A model generated the notes under the pieces. That model had not been told where the DNA came from and searched no databases. It was given only the letters and a program-made list of their open reading frames with translations. DNA of 64,000 nucleotides from Rhodothermia bacterium (GTDB lineage Bacteria; Bacteroidota; Rhodothermia; Rhodothermales; UBA2364), in the NCBI GenBank assembly GCA_017303715.1, contig JAFLBZ010000010.1:1-64000 (forward strand). The letters run 5' to 3'. The position numbers and the translations under genes were made by a program. This document shows, in pieces, positions 1 to 9,661 of this stretch. Position 1 is the first letter of the stretch. Every line of letters starts with the position of its first letter.

Positions 1-2
1 GC

Positions 3-437
3 TTCATGCTCGACCTTTACCAAGCCAGTCAAAAAGCCACCGCCTTGGTAGCGGACAGGGAAACATGGGAGCGGGAGTTTAAACAGATCTGTCAGTTGGC
101 CGACGCTGAAGAACCGCCGCCCACGAAAGGAAAAAGGGGAAAGCCCCAAAACTCCAAAGGCAGAAACCTGCTCAACCGCTTGACCGCCCACCAAGATGGC
201 TGGCTCGCCTTTGCCTTTGTCGAGGGTATCCCCTTCACCAACAACCAAGCCGAACGAGACATCCGCTGCTTGAAAACCAAGCAGAAGGTCGCCACCAATT
301 TCCAGACTTTCAAAGGTGCATGCCACTATGCACGCATCCAGTCCTTTTCTTCAACCTTGCGCAAACATTCAATGAATGTTTTTCAGAACATGATTAACGC
401 TTTCGATAGAAATCCTGTCGTCTTTCAGGCTGCCTAA
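3..437 (+). CDS. IS66-family transposase, C-terminal part (cut by window start)
   Basis: The reading frame is already open at the left edge, so only the last 144 codons are visible. They match the C-terminal catalytic part of IS66 transposases (DDE_Tnp_IS66). The diagnostic stretch is FTNNQAERDIRCLK near residues 77-90, which carries the final catalytic Glu, followed by a region of the YARIQSFSSTLRKH type. IS66 transposases catalyse DNA cutting and joining of the element. The usual accessory orfs (tnpA/tnpB) would lie to the left, outside the window. Whether the copy is intact cannot be judged. The family call is secure. Confidence 0.9.
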   Translation, partial: FMLDLYQASQKATALVADRETWEREFKQICQLADAEEPPPTKGKRGKPQNSKGRNLLNRLTAHQDGWLAFAFVEGIPFTNNQAERDIRCLKTKQKVATNFQTFKGACHYARIQSFSSTLRKHSMNVFQNMINAFDRNPVVFQAA

Positions 438-669
438 GTTTTTACAAAATACACTAAACCGTGACTAAGCGTTTAGGAAACTCTTGGACGAGGTCAGGAA
501 TAGGCCAACAACGAAAGAATTGGATTTGTTTAGGTTCAATGCAAAAGATTAAATATTGAGATCGTCTCTATCTTATAGTATGATGTGGTGGCAAGGCGAC
601 CTTTAGGAAACCCACCGGATAGCTCAGCCAACATGGATGGCTTTGGCTACGACCAACCAGTTTTCCCTC

Positions 670-773
670 GTCATGTAAAAATGTCACTCCTACGGGGCTT
701 TGTTGTGCATTAAAAAGCTGAACAAACCCTTGCAATACCGAGATTTATGCAATCCCGTAAGTTCTTACATGAC
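670..773. repeat. 9-bp inverted repeat pair
   Basis: GTCATGTAA at 670-678 and its perfect reverse complement TTACATGAC at 765-773 face each other across about 86 bases, close to the IS66 fragment. They could be ends of a small degenerate element or arms of a long hairpin. No transposase lies between them and no target duplication was recognised. Confidence 0.35.
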
Positions 774-897
774 ACTCTTGACGCCGGAATTGGCTTTTGC
801 AGGCATCCACTTGATTACATAATGCACGTTTAAGCATTAAAATTCTTTTAAGATAAAGACTGGCTCAATATACTGCCAAGCATTTTTTGCCTCCATG

Positions 898-928
898 AAA
901 AAGCCGGAACCCCGATCTGGCTCCGGCT
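898..928 (-). terminator. Rho-independent terminator of the dacB-hslV-hslU unit
   Basis: The arms AGCCGGAACC (902-911) and GGCTCCGGCT (919-928) form a 10-bp stem with one mismatch and a 7-base loop. Read on the minus strand, the stem is followed by a T tract (A run at 898-902). It lies 30 bases downstream of the hslU stop, as expected for the end of this transcript. Confidence 0.85.
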
Positions 929-957
929 TAAGCAAAAGTTTAGGCGCTAAACAAGCC

Positions 958-2382
958 TTACAAAATAAACTGGCTCAGGTCTTTGTCTTGTGAGATACCC
1001 TCCAAGCGCTTCCGCACCCGCACCTCGTCCACCAAAATATGGTCTTCGGGCATGGCATCGGGCACATCGTACAAAATGTCCTCTAAGAGCGTGGTGAGAA
1101 TGGTATGCAAACGTCGTGCGCCAATGTTTTCCACCTCTTCATTCACCTGCGTGGCAATGCGTGCGATTTCGCGGATGGCCTCTTCGGTAAAAGTGATTTT
1201 CATGTTCTCGGTTTCGAGAAGGGCCTCATATTGCTTTAGGAGGGCATTTTTTGGCTGTTTCAGAATTTGGTAAAAGTCCTCCTCGGTCAGGCTGTGAAGT
1301 TCCACCCGAATTGGGAAGCGCCCTTGTAGTTCTGGGATCAAATCGCTGGGTTTGGAGACATGGAAAGCACCGCTGGCAATAAACAAGATGTGGTCGGTTT
1401 TAACCACACCATGTTTGGTGGTAACCGAAGAGCCTTCTACGATGGGCAACAAGTCACGCTGGACACCTTCGCGGGAAACATCTGCGCCTCCGCCTTTATT
1501 TGCACGTGCCGCAATTTTATCCACCTCGTCTAAGAATACAATACCGGATTGCTCCACTTTTTCAATGGCCTCGTTCAAGACTGCGTCCATATCAATCAGT
1601 TTTTGGGCTTCCTCATCAATCAAAAACTGTCGGGCTTCGCGGATTGGCATACGGCGTTTTTTACGTTTTCGGCTGCCTTGTCCCAGCATTTCCTGAAGAT
1701 TCATGCCAAACTCCTCCATACCCATTGGCGAAAACACCTGCATCATGGCACTGCCAGAGGTAGCAACTTCAATTTCCACATCACGGTCGTCTAATTCTCC
1801 CTCTTCCAATTTCTTTTTGAACTTTTCGCGTGTTCGGCCATAAAGTTCTTCTTCGTGTTTGGTCTCGGTTTTTGCATCATCAGCGGCTTCTGTACGCGGC
1901 TCATTCCCGAATAAATTAAACCCGGCGGGCAAAAGACTTCGGCTATTTTCCTTTGTAGAGACTGGCGAAGGTAATAAAATATCCAAAATGCGTTCGTGAG
2001 CCATTTCGGTAGCACGAACCCGAACTTTTGCTTTTTGCTCTGCCTTCACCATATTCACAGCTAGATCGGTCAATTCACGGATGATGCTGTCCACGTCGCG
2101 CCCCACATATCCTACTTCGGTGAATTTGGTCGCTTCTACCTTCAGAAATGGCGCATTGGCCAATTTAGCAAGACGTCGGGCGATTTCGGTTTTCCCGACA
2201 CCCGTAGGCCCAATCATAATAATATTGTTGGGCATGATTTCGTCACGAATGTCGGGCGATGCGTTAAGTCTCCGCCAACGGTTTCGGAGCGCAATCGCCA
2301 CACTTTTTTTGGCTTCTTGCTGGCCAATAATATATTTGTCTAATGCTGCAACAATTTCGCGTGGCGTTAAAGATGTACTCAT
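958..2382 (-). CDS. hslU: ATP-dependent protease ATPase subunit HslU
   Basis: HslU is the AAA+ unfoldase of the cytoplasmic HslUV (ClpYQ) protease. It unfolds substrates and threads them into the HslV chamber. At 474 residues it has the normal length. Walker A is GPTGVGKT at 58-65, the pore loop GYVGRD at 91-96, Walker B IVFLDE at 281-286, and a charged, variable I domain lies between about 108 and 245. The C-terminus ends in DLSQFIL, the kind of tail that docks into HslV. The gene follows hslV after 31 bases and ends at a clear terminator. Stress-linked control is common for this pair elsewhere, but no such promoter is visible here. The assignment is firm. Confidence 0.97.
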   Translation of the reverse strand: MSTSLTPREIVAALDKYIIGQQEAKKSVAIALRNRWRRLNASPDIRDEIMPNNIIMIGPTGVGKTEIARRLAKLANAPFLKVEATKFTEVGYVGRDVDSIIRELTDLAVNMVKAEQKAKVRVRATEMAHERILDILLPSPVSTKENSRSLLPAGFNLFGNEPRTEAADDAKTETKHEEELYGRTREKFKKKLEEGELDDRDVEIEVATSGSAMMQVFSPMGMEEFGMNLQEMLGQGSRKRKKRRMPIREARQFLIDEEAQKLIDMDAVLNEAIEKVEQSGIVFLDEVDKIAARANKGGGADVSREGVQRDLLPIVEGSSVTTKHGVVKTDHILFIASGAFHVSKPSDLIPELQGRFPIRVELHSLTEEDFYQILKQPKNALLKQYEALLETENMKITFTEEAIREIARIATQVNEEVENIGARRLHTILTTLLEDILYDVPDAMPEDHILVDEVRVRKRLEGISQDKDLSQFIL

Positions 2383-2413
2383 GCTTTTTGAAATTCGAAA
2401 TCACAAACCGGAA

Positions 2414-2950
2414 TTAGAGTTCCTGCACATTGATCTCGTGGTTGGTGTAAATACAAATGTCGGCGGCAATGTGGAGCGCTTCGGTCACAATCTCCTTTGC
2501 CGAGAGATGCGGGCTATGTTTGAGCATGGCGCGGGCTGCCGCAAGCGCATAAGAACCACCAGAGCCAATGGCCACGATGTCGTCATCGGGTTCTATCACA
2601 TCTCCCGTTCCACTAATCAGCAGCAAGTGCTCAGGAGAAGCAACCGCCATCAAGGCTTCTAAGCGACGCAAGTAACGATCCGTCCGCCAATCCTTTGCCA
2701 ATTCTACGGCTGCCCGAAGCACATTTCCCCTACGCTCCCGCAGCTTTTCCTCGAACCGCTCCATCAGCGTAAACGCATCCGCAGTTCCACCCGCAAAACC
2801 CACTAGTAGTTTACCGTCGTTAAGTGCCCGTACTTTTTGTACCTTGTGCTTCATAACGGTATCACCAAAAGTGGCTTGACCATCTGATCCGACGGCTACT
2901 TTACCGTTTTTTTTAATTGCAATAACGGTTGTTGCTTTGATTTTTGACAT
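2414..2950 (-). CDS. hslV: ATP-dependent protease peptidase subunit HslV
   Basis: HslV is the threonine peptidase of the HslUV complex and forms a double-hexamer chamber related to the proteasome beta subunit. The 178-residue product starts MSKIKATTV. The mature enzyme should begin at Thr7 after removal of a six-residue propeptide, leaving Thr7 as the N-terminal nucleophile. The family blocks [19 protein letters not shown] and AKDWRTDR are all present. The gene lies 16 bases after dacB and 31 bases before hslU on the same strand, so the three genes probably share a transcript. Confidence 0.97.
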   Translation of the reverse strand: MSKIKATTVIAIKKNGKVAVGSDGQATFGDTVMKHKVQKVRALNDGKLLVGFAGGTADAFTLMERFEEKLRERRGNVLRAAVELAKDWRTDRYLRRLEALMAVASPEHLLLISGTGDVIEPDDDIVAIGSGGSYALAAARAMLKHSPHLSAKEIVTEALHIAADICIYTNHEINVQEL

Positions 2951-2966
2951 TTATCCCTGTTTAAAA

Positions 2967-4514
2967 TTAATGCTGATACCGCGTGATCAACTTCACAATA
3001 CTATCTTGAACACGGGTTACGTATCCGGTAGAAACGTTGTATTGATTCACTATAAGTGCAAAGGCGATGGGAGTCCCTTTGACCGTTGTGACATACCCAC
3101 ATAACGAACGTACCCCACTGATATATCCCGTTTTGGCATGGACATTCCCCAACGTGGGGTATTCCTTCATACGCTTTTTTAGCGTTCCATCTACCCCAGC
3201 TACCGATAACGAATTGTAAAATGCCTGACGGGTTTGGCTGTTCGGATGTTGATACATGTATTCCAAAAGCCGGATGGTGGCCTCCGCCGTAACCTTGTTC
3301 GAGCGCGACAAGCCAGAACCGTCGGACAAGATAATTTCATCGGTACGCACCCCAATCTTGCGCAGAAACTCCCGAACGGCTCGTCCGCCTCGGACAGCGG
3401 ATCCCGGACGCGGGACGCCATCCCAAGATGTTGTGGTTCCCAAGGTTTTAAAAACGTGTTCTGCAAACATATTGTGGCTACGCTTATTGATCACAGCGGA
3501 CAACTCGGACAGGGGTGGCGAAATAGCGGTGCCCACCCTTCGCATCTCATATCCTCGGTAAGACGGCTTTTCGGCGAGGCTATCCACATCTACCGCCTTG
3601 CCCCAAATCTGGATCCCAGTATTTTGGAGGGTTTCTTTTAAGACGTGAGCCGTGTAGAGGGTCGGATTACTAATGGGCATGGTTCGGGTATATTTTTTTC
3701 CAGCCCCCACTTTTACGGTAAACGTCATGTCATTGGAATTATAGGGTCTCCCGACACCCCCGCTTACGCCCCTGCCGGAAGTTGTAGAGGTTTTGTTCAT
3801 CAAATTGACGTATTCCGTATTTCCAGGACGCAGCGTAACGGTCGCTTTTTGTCCCGGGCGGTTGCCCTCTACGGTAAATTCAATACAATTTTCTGTAAAA
3901 GAAAGGCCACTAATTTCTGCCGCATAGCAATTATTAAAGTCGCGAGAAACCCAATCTTCCCCCCTTCCAAAGTCGTCAAAAATATCGTCATCCCCAACAA
4001 TATTGCCCTCTACATTTCGGATTCCCATGCGTTTCAAAGCCTCCGACCATTCATAAAACACCCGCAGCAAATCATTTTGCTCATCATCCAATAGACCTCC
4101 AAAGCTGGGATCACCCGATCCCCTAATAAAGAGGTCGCCTTTTAGGGTTTCTCCCTCGATTTTCCCTCGGTAGTACAAGTCGGTCTCGTACCGAAAATCC
4201 GGCCCTAAGAGGTCTAATGCTGCTGCAGTGGTGTAAATCTTCATATTTGAAGCAGGCGTAAGAGGACGTTCAGGGTTACGTTCATACAGTACTTCGCCGT
4301 TGGACAAATCCATCACTTTGATTCCCCAAATTCCGCCACCATTGTACCGGACAAGGTAGTCTGAAATCTGTTCGCCCAGAGACCTTGGAGACTTGGTTTC
4401 GGGAGGTTCGGGGATGTTAACATCGGTCGAGTCTGGCTCCTCTTGTGCTTGGGTAACTTGGACGGAGGCCACACAAAGCAGCAAGAAGAACGCAAAGAAG
4501 CGAAATAAGGTCAT
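2967..4514 (-). CDS. dacB: D-alanyl-D-alanine carboxypeptidase/endopeptidase, PBP4 type (peptidase S13)
   Basis: A periplasmic penicillin-binding protein that trims peptidoglycan peptides. It has an N-terminal signal peptide (hydrophobic residues 3-20, likely cleavage after TQA-Q near 24) and the three serine-acyltransferase motifs: SNMK at 89-92 (nucleophile Ser89), SHN at 346-348 and KTG at 461-463. The long insertion between motifs one and two, and the SDGSGLSR block near 397-404, are typical of class C PBPs. At 515 residues it has the family length. It is the first gene of a probable unit with hslVU, an unusual pairing of envelope and cytoplasmic proteolysis. Confidence 0.94.
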   Translation of the reverse strand: MTLFRFFAFFLLLCVASVQVTQAQEEPDSTDVNIPEPPETKSPRSLGEQISDYLVRYNGGGIWGIKVMDLSNGEVLYERNPERPLTPASNMKIYTTAAALDLLGPDFRYETDLYYRGKIEGETLKGDLFIRGSGDPSFGGLLDDEQNDLLRVFYEWSEALKRMGIRNVEGNIVGDDDIFDDFGRGEDWVSRDFNNCYAAEISGLSFTENCIEFTVEGNRPGQKATVTLRPGNTEYVNLMNKTSTTSGRGVSGGVGRPYNSNDMTFTVKVGAGKKYTRTMPISNPTLYTAHVLKETLQNTGIQIWGKAVDVDSLAEKPSYRGYEMRRVGTAISPPLSELSAVINKRSHNMFAEHVFKTLGTTTSWDGVPRPGSAVRGGRAVREFLRKIGVRTDEIILSDGSGLSRSNKVTAEATIRLLEYMYQHPNSQTRQAFYNSLSVAGVDGTLKKRMKEYPTLGNVHAKTGYISGVRSLCGYVTTVKGTPIAFALIVNQYNVSTGYVTRVQDSIVKLITRYQH

Positions 4515-4559
4515 GGTAATCGGTTGCCGTTTGGTTTGGGGTGGGGATTTCCATATGGA

Positions 4560-4579
4560 AACAAGTGAAAATACTTGTT
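4560..4579 (-). terminator. Weak hairpin after the LOG-family gene
   Basis: AACAAGT (4560-4566) and ACTTGTT (4573-4579) form a perfect 7-bp stem with a 6-base loop, 12 bases past the stop of the LOG gene on the minus strand. Only a short TTTCC follows, so termination may be weak or the hairpin may do something else. Confidence 0.35.
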
Positions 4580-4591
4580 GTAAAATAGCGT

Positions 4592-5293
4592 TTAGAAGTT
4601 AGGTTTTATTCTGTGCTTTTTGTAAAAATCCGTGATCAGTTTAACCACTTCGTCGGCATCATCCGTCACATGAATCAGATCCATGTCTTCCGAAGAGATA
4701 AAACCTTCTTCTTTCAAGGTATTTTTGATCCAATCCACTAAAGGCCCCCAGTATTTTGTTCCTACCAAAATGATGGGAAAGACCCGCGCTTTTCCTGTTT
4801 GCACCAATGTTAGCGACTCAAACAATTCGTCTAAGGTTCCAAAACCACCCGGCATTGCAATAAAGCCCATCGCGTATTTGACAAACATGACTTTACGTGC
4901 AAAGAAAAAGTCGAAGGTTATCAACTTGTCTGGATCCACAAATCTGTTTGAAAACTGTTCGTGTGGGAGCTCGATATTCAGTCCAACAGAGGTTCCTTTC
5001 GCCTCGAAAGCGCCACGGTTTGCAGCCTCCATAAGACCGGGGCCTCCACCAGTAATGACCCCAAACCCACTTTCCACCAACTTTCGGGCGATTTCAACCG
5101 TTTGCTGATAGTAGGGATGGTCTTCTTTTAGACGTGCAGAACCGAAAACGGTGACACATGGCCCAAGGCTACCCATCGTTTGAAAGCCTTCTACGAACTC
5201 ACTCATGATCCTGAAGATGCGCCAAGTGTCTTGTATAGACTTGGTTTGCCAATCGTCAATGGCTTTTTTGTCCATCAAAGAAAAATCGGTCAT
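4592..5293 (-). CDS. LOG-family (TIGR00730) Rossmann-fold protein
   Basis: A member of the lysine-decarboxylase-like/LOG family. Characterised relatives hydrolyse nucleoside 5'-monophosphates, including cytokinin ribotides, releasing the base. The phosphate/ribose-binding motifs GGGPGLMEAANRG (82-94) and PGGFGTLDE (148-156) are intact, with catalytic Arg and Glu residues in the expected contexts. It is 233 residues long, near the longer bacterial members. It has no signal peptide and is cytoplasmic. It is the divergent neighbour of the VPS10-like gene and is separated from dacB by 77 bases holding a small hairpin. Older annotation as a lysine decarboxylase is not supported. The real substrate is unknown. 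Confidence 0.88.
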   Translation of the reverse strand: MTDFSLMDKKAIDDWQTKSIQDTWRIFRIMSEFVEGFQTMGSLGPCVTVFGSARLKEDHPYYQQTVEIARKLVESGFGVITGGGPGLMEAANRGAFEAKGTSVGLNIELPHEQFSNRFVDPDKLITFDFFFARKVMFVKYAMGFIAMPGGFGTLDELFESLTLVQTGKARVFPIILVGTKYWGPLVDWIKNTLKEEGFISSEDMDLIHVTDDADEVVKLITDFYKKHRIKPNF

Positions 5294-5449
5294 GTTATTT
5301 GCTATTTTAGGTTAAACCCGTTTCGCTTTAGCGTTTGTTTCCACTTGAACAATGTCAAAACGAAGGGATTATGTAGTATTTTCTTTTACAAAGAGTTCCC
5401 GACCTTTTAAAATTACTTTCTCTTTCCGTTTAATGCTTTCCACAAAACC

Positions 5450-8308
5450 ATGAACCCCATTCGTCTCCTTTTTTCTGGTTTGTTGATCTTGCTTTCGTGC
5501 AGTACCGCTTCGTATAGCCAACAAACATACTCCCCAACACCAGACCAAGCACGGATTTCATCTTTCACTGCCCGAAAAGCCGCCAAAGGTAACTCGGTGA
5601 CGGCTGGTATTCCCGTTAAAAACATAGGGCCGACCGTAATGAGTGGCCGTGTAACCGATCTTGACGTCAATCCAGCGGATCCAACCCAGTATTATGTGGC
5701 ATATGCCTCTGGCTCCGTTTTTAAGACGACGAACAATGGTTCAACGTTTATCCCCATTTTTGATCAAGAAGCGACCTCCACTATCGGTGACATCGCGGTT
5801 GATTGGACGAGAAAGATCCTTTGGGTCGGAACGGGCGAAAGCAATTCCAGCCGATCTTCATATGCGGGGACGGGCGTTTACAAATCGCTTGATGACGGAA
5901 AAACGTGGCAACATCTTGGCTTGGCCGATACGCACCACATTGGCCGCGTCATCCTTCACCCTACTAATCCTAATATTGCATGGGTGGCCGCTATCGGGCA
6001 TTTATACTCCCCGAACCAAGATCGTGGAGTTTTCAAAACCACTGATGGCGGAAAAACGTGGAAAAAAACCTTGTTTATTGACGAAAATACGGGAGTTATT
6101 GATTTGGTCGTGGATCAGAATAACCCAAATCTACTCTATGCGGCGGCTTGGTATCGCACACGACGGGCATGGAATTTTGAAGAAGCAGGCGAGACCTCTG
6201 GAATCTATAAAAGCACAAATGGTGGAGATTCTTGGGTGCTCGTTTCTACAAAATCTACGGGCTTTCCTACAGGAAAAGGCGTAGGGCGGATTGGTCTTAG
6301 CCTCTCTGGTAGTACGCTTTACGCCTTCCTCGACAACCAATTCCCAAAACCAAAAACAGATGCCCCAGCCGATGAAGGGCTGACGAAAGACCAACTGCGA
6401 ACAATGTCCAAATCACAGTTTTTGGCCCTCAAAAAAGAAAGCCTTAAGCAATATTTAGAAAAATTCGGCTTCCCACGCGAATATACTGCCGAAAGCGTCA
6501 TGGAAATGGTCCGGCGGGACGAGGTTAAGCCCATCGCTATGGTCGAATTTCTGGAAGATGCCAACCAACAACTGTTCGATACCGATGTGATCGGTGCAGA
6601 GCTTTACCGCTCCAATGATGGTGGCAAATCATGGAAAAAAACACATATCGGCTACTTAGATCAGGTTTACTTCACCTATGGCTATTACTTTGGAACCGTT
6701 TGGGCACATCCAAAAAACCCTGAAAAAGTGTATATCGCTGGAGTTCCCATCCTGCGTTCAGACGATGGTGGAAAAACCTTCCGCAACATCAACGGGGACA
6801 ATGTTCATGTTGACCATCATGCCCTTTGGGTTAACCCCAACCGTGCCGGACATTTGATCAACGGGAATGACGGTGGCGTTAACATTTCCTATGACGACGG
6901 CGCTTCTTGGTTCAAAATCAACACCCCTTCCGTTGGTCAGTTCTATGCCGTTACGTTCGACATGGCAGAGCCATATAATGTCTATGGCGGACTACAAGAC
7001 AATGGTGTATGGATGGGGCCAAGCAATTATCAACTTTCCCCGTTTGAATGGACGGACGATGGGCGATACCCCTATCAACGCCTCGGTGGGGGCGATGGAA
7101 TGCAGGTTCAGGTGGACTTCCGCGACAACAATACCGTGTATTTTGGTTCCCAATTTGGCTTTTATAGCCGGCTGAACCGTGCAACCCGCCAATCCCGAAC
7201 GGTTCGGCCACGCCACAAATTAGGCGAACGCCCCTTGCGGTTTAATTGGCAAACGCCTATACTTCTATCTCGCCACAATCAAGATATTTTGTACTTTGGC
7301 GCAAACCGTCTTTTCCGGTCTATGGACAAAGGCGATACTTTCACGGCCATTTCTGGAGACCTGACCAATGGCGGCAAGCCCGGAGATGTGCCATATGGAA
7401 CCTTAACCACCATAGACGAATCCGCTTTACAATTCGGGCTTCTTTATACTGGCTCCGACGATGGGCTGATTCATGTCTCAAAAGATGGCGGTACGTCTTG
7501 GCAACGCATTTCGGATGGTCTTCCACAAAACCTCTGGGTGAGCCGCGTCCGCGCAAGTAAATTCGACAAGGCAACTGTTTATGTAACCTTGAATGGGTAT
7601 CGGATGGATCATTTTGATGCCTATGTCTATGTTTCTAAAGACTATGGACAAACATGGAAAAGGATTGGCAAAGACCTACCCCAAGAAGCCGTAAACGTTA
7701 TCGTGGAAGACATTACCCATCCTAAACTCCTTTTCGTTGGAACGGATTTGGGGCTTTATGCCTCGTTAGATGGCGGAGAATCCTTTCATCAAATGGACAA
7801 CGGCCTACCCCATACGCCCGTTCACGACCTCGCTATTCATCCAAAAGCAGGTGACTTGATCATTGGAACGCATGGACGTTCCATCTATTTAGCCGATATT
7901 GCCCAACTTCGACAACTGAATGAGGATATTCTTGCCAAAGACCTCCACCTCTTCGCACCCGATAAAGTAACTTTCAGCGAACGATGGGGCGCAAAAGGGG
8001 CTGCTTGGCGGGACGCTTTTGAACCCAAAGTAACCCTTCATGTTTATACCAAAACAAGCGGCTCGGCAACGTTTACCGTGAAAGAGGCTTCTGGGAAAAC
8101 CTTGCAAACCTTCTCTCAATCCCTTAGAAAAGGACTCAACGAAGTCACCTACAACCTTTCCGCACAAGCGGGTAGCCTCAGCAAACAAAAAGCGGGCGAA
8201 AACGGCGTAGTTTACCTTCCAGAAGGCGAATATACCGTTGTAGCCTCCATTGGCAGCGTCTCTTCAGAGGGAACCCTGAAGGTGGCCAAACCAGAGCCAA
8301 GACGATAA
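5450..8308 (+). CDS. Secreted VPS10/sortilin-like beta-propeller protein with Asp-box repeats
   Basis: A 952-residue exported protein. The N-terminus has a hydrophobic segment ending in LLSC, so a lipoprotein anchored at Cys17 is possible; otherwise signal peptidase I would cut after AYS-like residues near 24. At least ten Asp-box (BNR) motifs of the form S-x-D-G-G-x-T-W/F recur along the chain (for example DDGKTW, TDGGKTW, NGGDSW, DDGGKTF, KDGGTSW), indicating one or two multi-bladed beta propellers. About 130 C-terminal residues form a separate beta-rich region. Such proteins are often labelled glycosyl hydrolase, but no catalytic residues could be assigned. No T9SS sorting tail is seen. 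The gene stands alone, divergent from the LOG gene. Confidence 0.85.
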   Translation: MNPIRLLFSGLLILLSCSTASYSQQTYSPTPDQARISSFTARKAAKGNSVTAGIPVKNIGPTVMSGRVTDLDVNPADPTQYYVAYASGSVFKTTNNGSTFIPIFDQEATSTIGDIAVDWTRKILWVGTGESNSSRSSYAGTGVYKSLDDGKTWQHLGLADTHHIGRVILHPTNPNIAWVAAIGHLYSPNQDRGVFKTTDGGKTWKKTLFIDENTGVIDLVVDQNNPNLLYAAAWYRTRRAWNFEEAGETSGIYKSTNGGDSWVLVSTKSTGFPTGKGVGRIGLSLSGSTLYAFLDNQFPKPKTDAPADEGLTKDQLRTMSKSQFLALKKESLKQYLEKFGFPREYTAESVMEMVRRDEVKPIAMVEFLEDANQQLFDTDVIGAELYRSNDGGKSWKKTHIGYLDQVYFTYGYYFGTVWAHPKNPEKVYIAGVPILRSDDGGKTFRNINGDNVHVDHHALWVNPNRAGHLINGNDGGVNISYDDGASWFKINTPSVGQFYAVTFDMAEPYNVYGGLQDNGVWMGPSNYQLSPFEWTDDGRYPYQRLGGGDGMQVQVDFRDNNTVYFGSQFGFYSRLNRATRQSRTVRPRHKLGERPLRFNWQTPILLSRHNQDILYFGANRLFRSMDKGDTFTAISGDLTNGGKPGDVPYGTLTTIDESALQFGLLYTGSDDGLIHVSKDGGTSWQRISDGLPQNLWVSRVRASKFDKATVYVTLNGYRMDHFDAYVYVSKDYGQTWKRIGKDLPQEAVNVIVEDITHPKLLFVGTDLGLYASLDGGESFHQMDNGLPHTPVHDLAIHPKAGDLIIGTHGRSIYLADIAQLRQLNEDILAKDLHLFAPDKVTFSERWGAKGAAWRDAFEPKVTLHVYTKTSGSATFTVKEASGKTLQTFSQSLRKGLNEVTYNLSAQAGSLSKQKAGENGVVYLPEGEYTVVASIGSVSSEGTLKVAKPEPRR

Positions 8309-8355
8309 ACAAAGATTTATGAAGAGCAATCAAAGTTAAAGTTCTTTCAAACCTT

Positions 8356-8399
8356 TTGCGGGGTACGGCGTTTTGTTTATATTAAATCTAAATAAGGAG
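8356..8399 (+). promoter_or_regulatory. Possible promoter and ribosome-binding site of sufS
   Basis: TTGCGG (8356-8361) and TATATT (8378-8383) lie 16 bases apart, a fair sigma70-like pair. AAGGAG (8394-8399) is a good Shine-Dalgarno sequence 8 bases before the sufS ATG, one of the clearer ones in this window. No IscR-like operator was recognised. Confidence 0.4.
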
Positions 8400-8407
8400 C
8401 CGTACCC

Positions 8408-9643
8408 ATGTTTTCTGCTACAGCCGCAGCGCTTGATGTTAATCGAATTCGGGAAGATTTTCCGGCATTGCACCAAAACATCAACCGTAAGCCGCTCGTC
8501 TATTTAGATAATGGCGCAACCGCACACAAACCCCAGTGTGTATTGGATGCCACGCAACAATTTTATGGACAAGGCAATGCAAATGTCCATCGTGGTATCC
8601 ACACCTTAAGTCAACTTGCCACCGACGCTTATGAAGTAACGCGCAAAACCGTTCAAAAATTTCTAAATGCGCCCTCCGAAGAAGAAATCATTCTAACCTC
8701 CGGAACTACCATGTCGTGTAATTTAGTGGCCTATTCCTTTGGAGAAGCCTTCCTAAAATCCGGCGATGTGGTCTTGGTCTCGGAAATGGAACACCATGCC
8801 AATATCGTGCCTTGGCAAATGGTTGCCACACGAAAAGGGGCGATTGTGAAAGCCATTCCAATAACGAACGAAGGCACGATCGATCTGGAGCGTTACGCCT
8901 CCCTCCTCTCCGAAAAAGTGCGTGTGGTTTCCCTCATCCATATCTCCAACATGCTCGGAACGGTTAATCCTATCGCTGAAATGATTCGGATGGCGCATCA
9001 GCATGGCATTCCGGTTTTGGTAGATGGCGCACAATCAGCACCGCATCAAAAAATAGACGTACAAGCGTTGGATGCAGATTTCTTTACGTTTTCCGGTCAT
9101 AAAGTCTTTGGGCCAACCGGAACCGGTGTTCTATATGGAAAAAAGCACCTCCTTGAGCAAATGCCTCCTTTTTTTGGCGGCGGCGATATGATCCGCACTG
9201 TCTCATTCAAGGAAACCACCTACAACGTTCTCCCGCATAAATTTGAAGCTGGTACACCCAATATCGCTGGGTTTTTAGGCTTAAATGCCGCACTTAAATA
9301 TGTAATGGACATCGGATTTGAGGGAATTTCGGCGTATGAAGAACTACTCGGCGCATATGCTTTAGAGCAATTAACGTCCATCAACGGACTTACCCTTTTT
9401 GGTGCGGCTCCGCATAGAGCGCCCGTATTTTCTTTTTTAGTGAACCAAATTCATCCTTTTGATTTAGGCACATTGTTAGACAAACAAGGTATTGCCGTCC
9501 GAACGGGCCACCATTGTACACAACCCCTACACCATAAATATGGCCTTACCGGATCCGTTAGGGCTTCATTCACCTTTTACAACACCTTACAAGAAGTGGA
9601 CGCATTAGTTCAAGGGATCCAAAAAGCAAGCCGCTTCTTCTAA
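8408..9643 (+). CDS. sufS: Cysteine desulfurase SufS
   Basis: A type II PLP-dependent cysteine desulfurase that takes sulfur from L-cysteine as a persulfide for Fe-S cluster assembly by the SUF pathway. The PLP lysine is Lys232 in SGHKVFGPTG. The persulfide cysteine is Cys370 in RTGHHC, and the short loop around it marks the SufS rather than the IscS/NifS group. At 411 residues it has the standard length. The start is supported by AAGGAG 8 bases upstream. It leads a gene run with sufE (18 bases later) and sufT. The scaffold genes sufB, sufC and sufD are not in this window. Confidence 0.96.
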   Translation: MFSATAAALDVNRIREDFPALHQNINRKPLVYLDNGATAHKPQCVLDATQQFYGQGNANVHRGIHTLSQLATDAYEVTRKTVQKFLNAPSEEEIILTSGTTMSCNLVAYSFGEAFLKSGDVVLVSEMEHHANIVPWQMVATRKGAIVKAIPITNEGTIDLERYASLLSEKVRVVSLIHISNMLGTVNPIAEMIRMAHQHGIPVLVDGAQSAPHQKIDVQALDADFFTFSGHKVFGPTGTGVLYGKKHLLEQMPPFFGGGDMIRTVSFKETTYNVLPHKFEAGTPNIAGFLGLNAALKYVMDIGFEGISAYEELLGAYALEQLTSINGLTLFGAAPHRAPVFSFLVNQIHPFDLGTLLDKQGIAVRTGHHCTQPLHHKYGLTGSVRASFTFYNTLQEVDALVQGIQKASRFF

Positions 9644-9661
9644 GTCATTGACCCCAAGCCG

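Larger units (their letters stand above)
438..957. other. Gene-free stretch right of the IS66 transposase
   Basis: About 520 bases without a convincing gene. It should contain the right end of the IS66 element just after the transposase stop, but the terminal repeat cannot be fixed without the left end. A 9-base inverted repeat (GTCATGTAA at 670-678, TTACATGAC at 765-773) flanks about 86 bases. The final part contains the hslVU terminator. A GGATAGCTCAG string at 617-627 looks like a tRNA D-arm, but no T-arm or acceptor stem follows. Confidence 0.5.

Noticed and set aside
617-627. tRNA-like GGATAGCTCAG string
   Set aside because: It resembles a tRNA D-arm, but no matching T-arm, anticodon arm or acceptor stem follows within tRNA distance.
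3234-3641. Long open frames antisense to dacB and similar ones opposite other genes
   Set aside because: They mirror the codon pattern of the real gene, lack ribosome-binding sites and show no recognisable domains.
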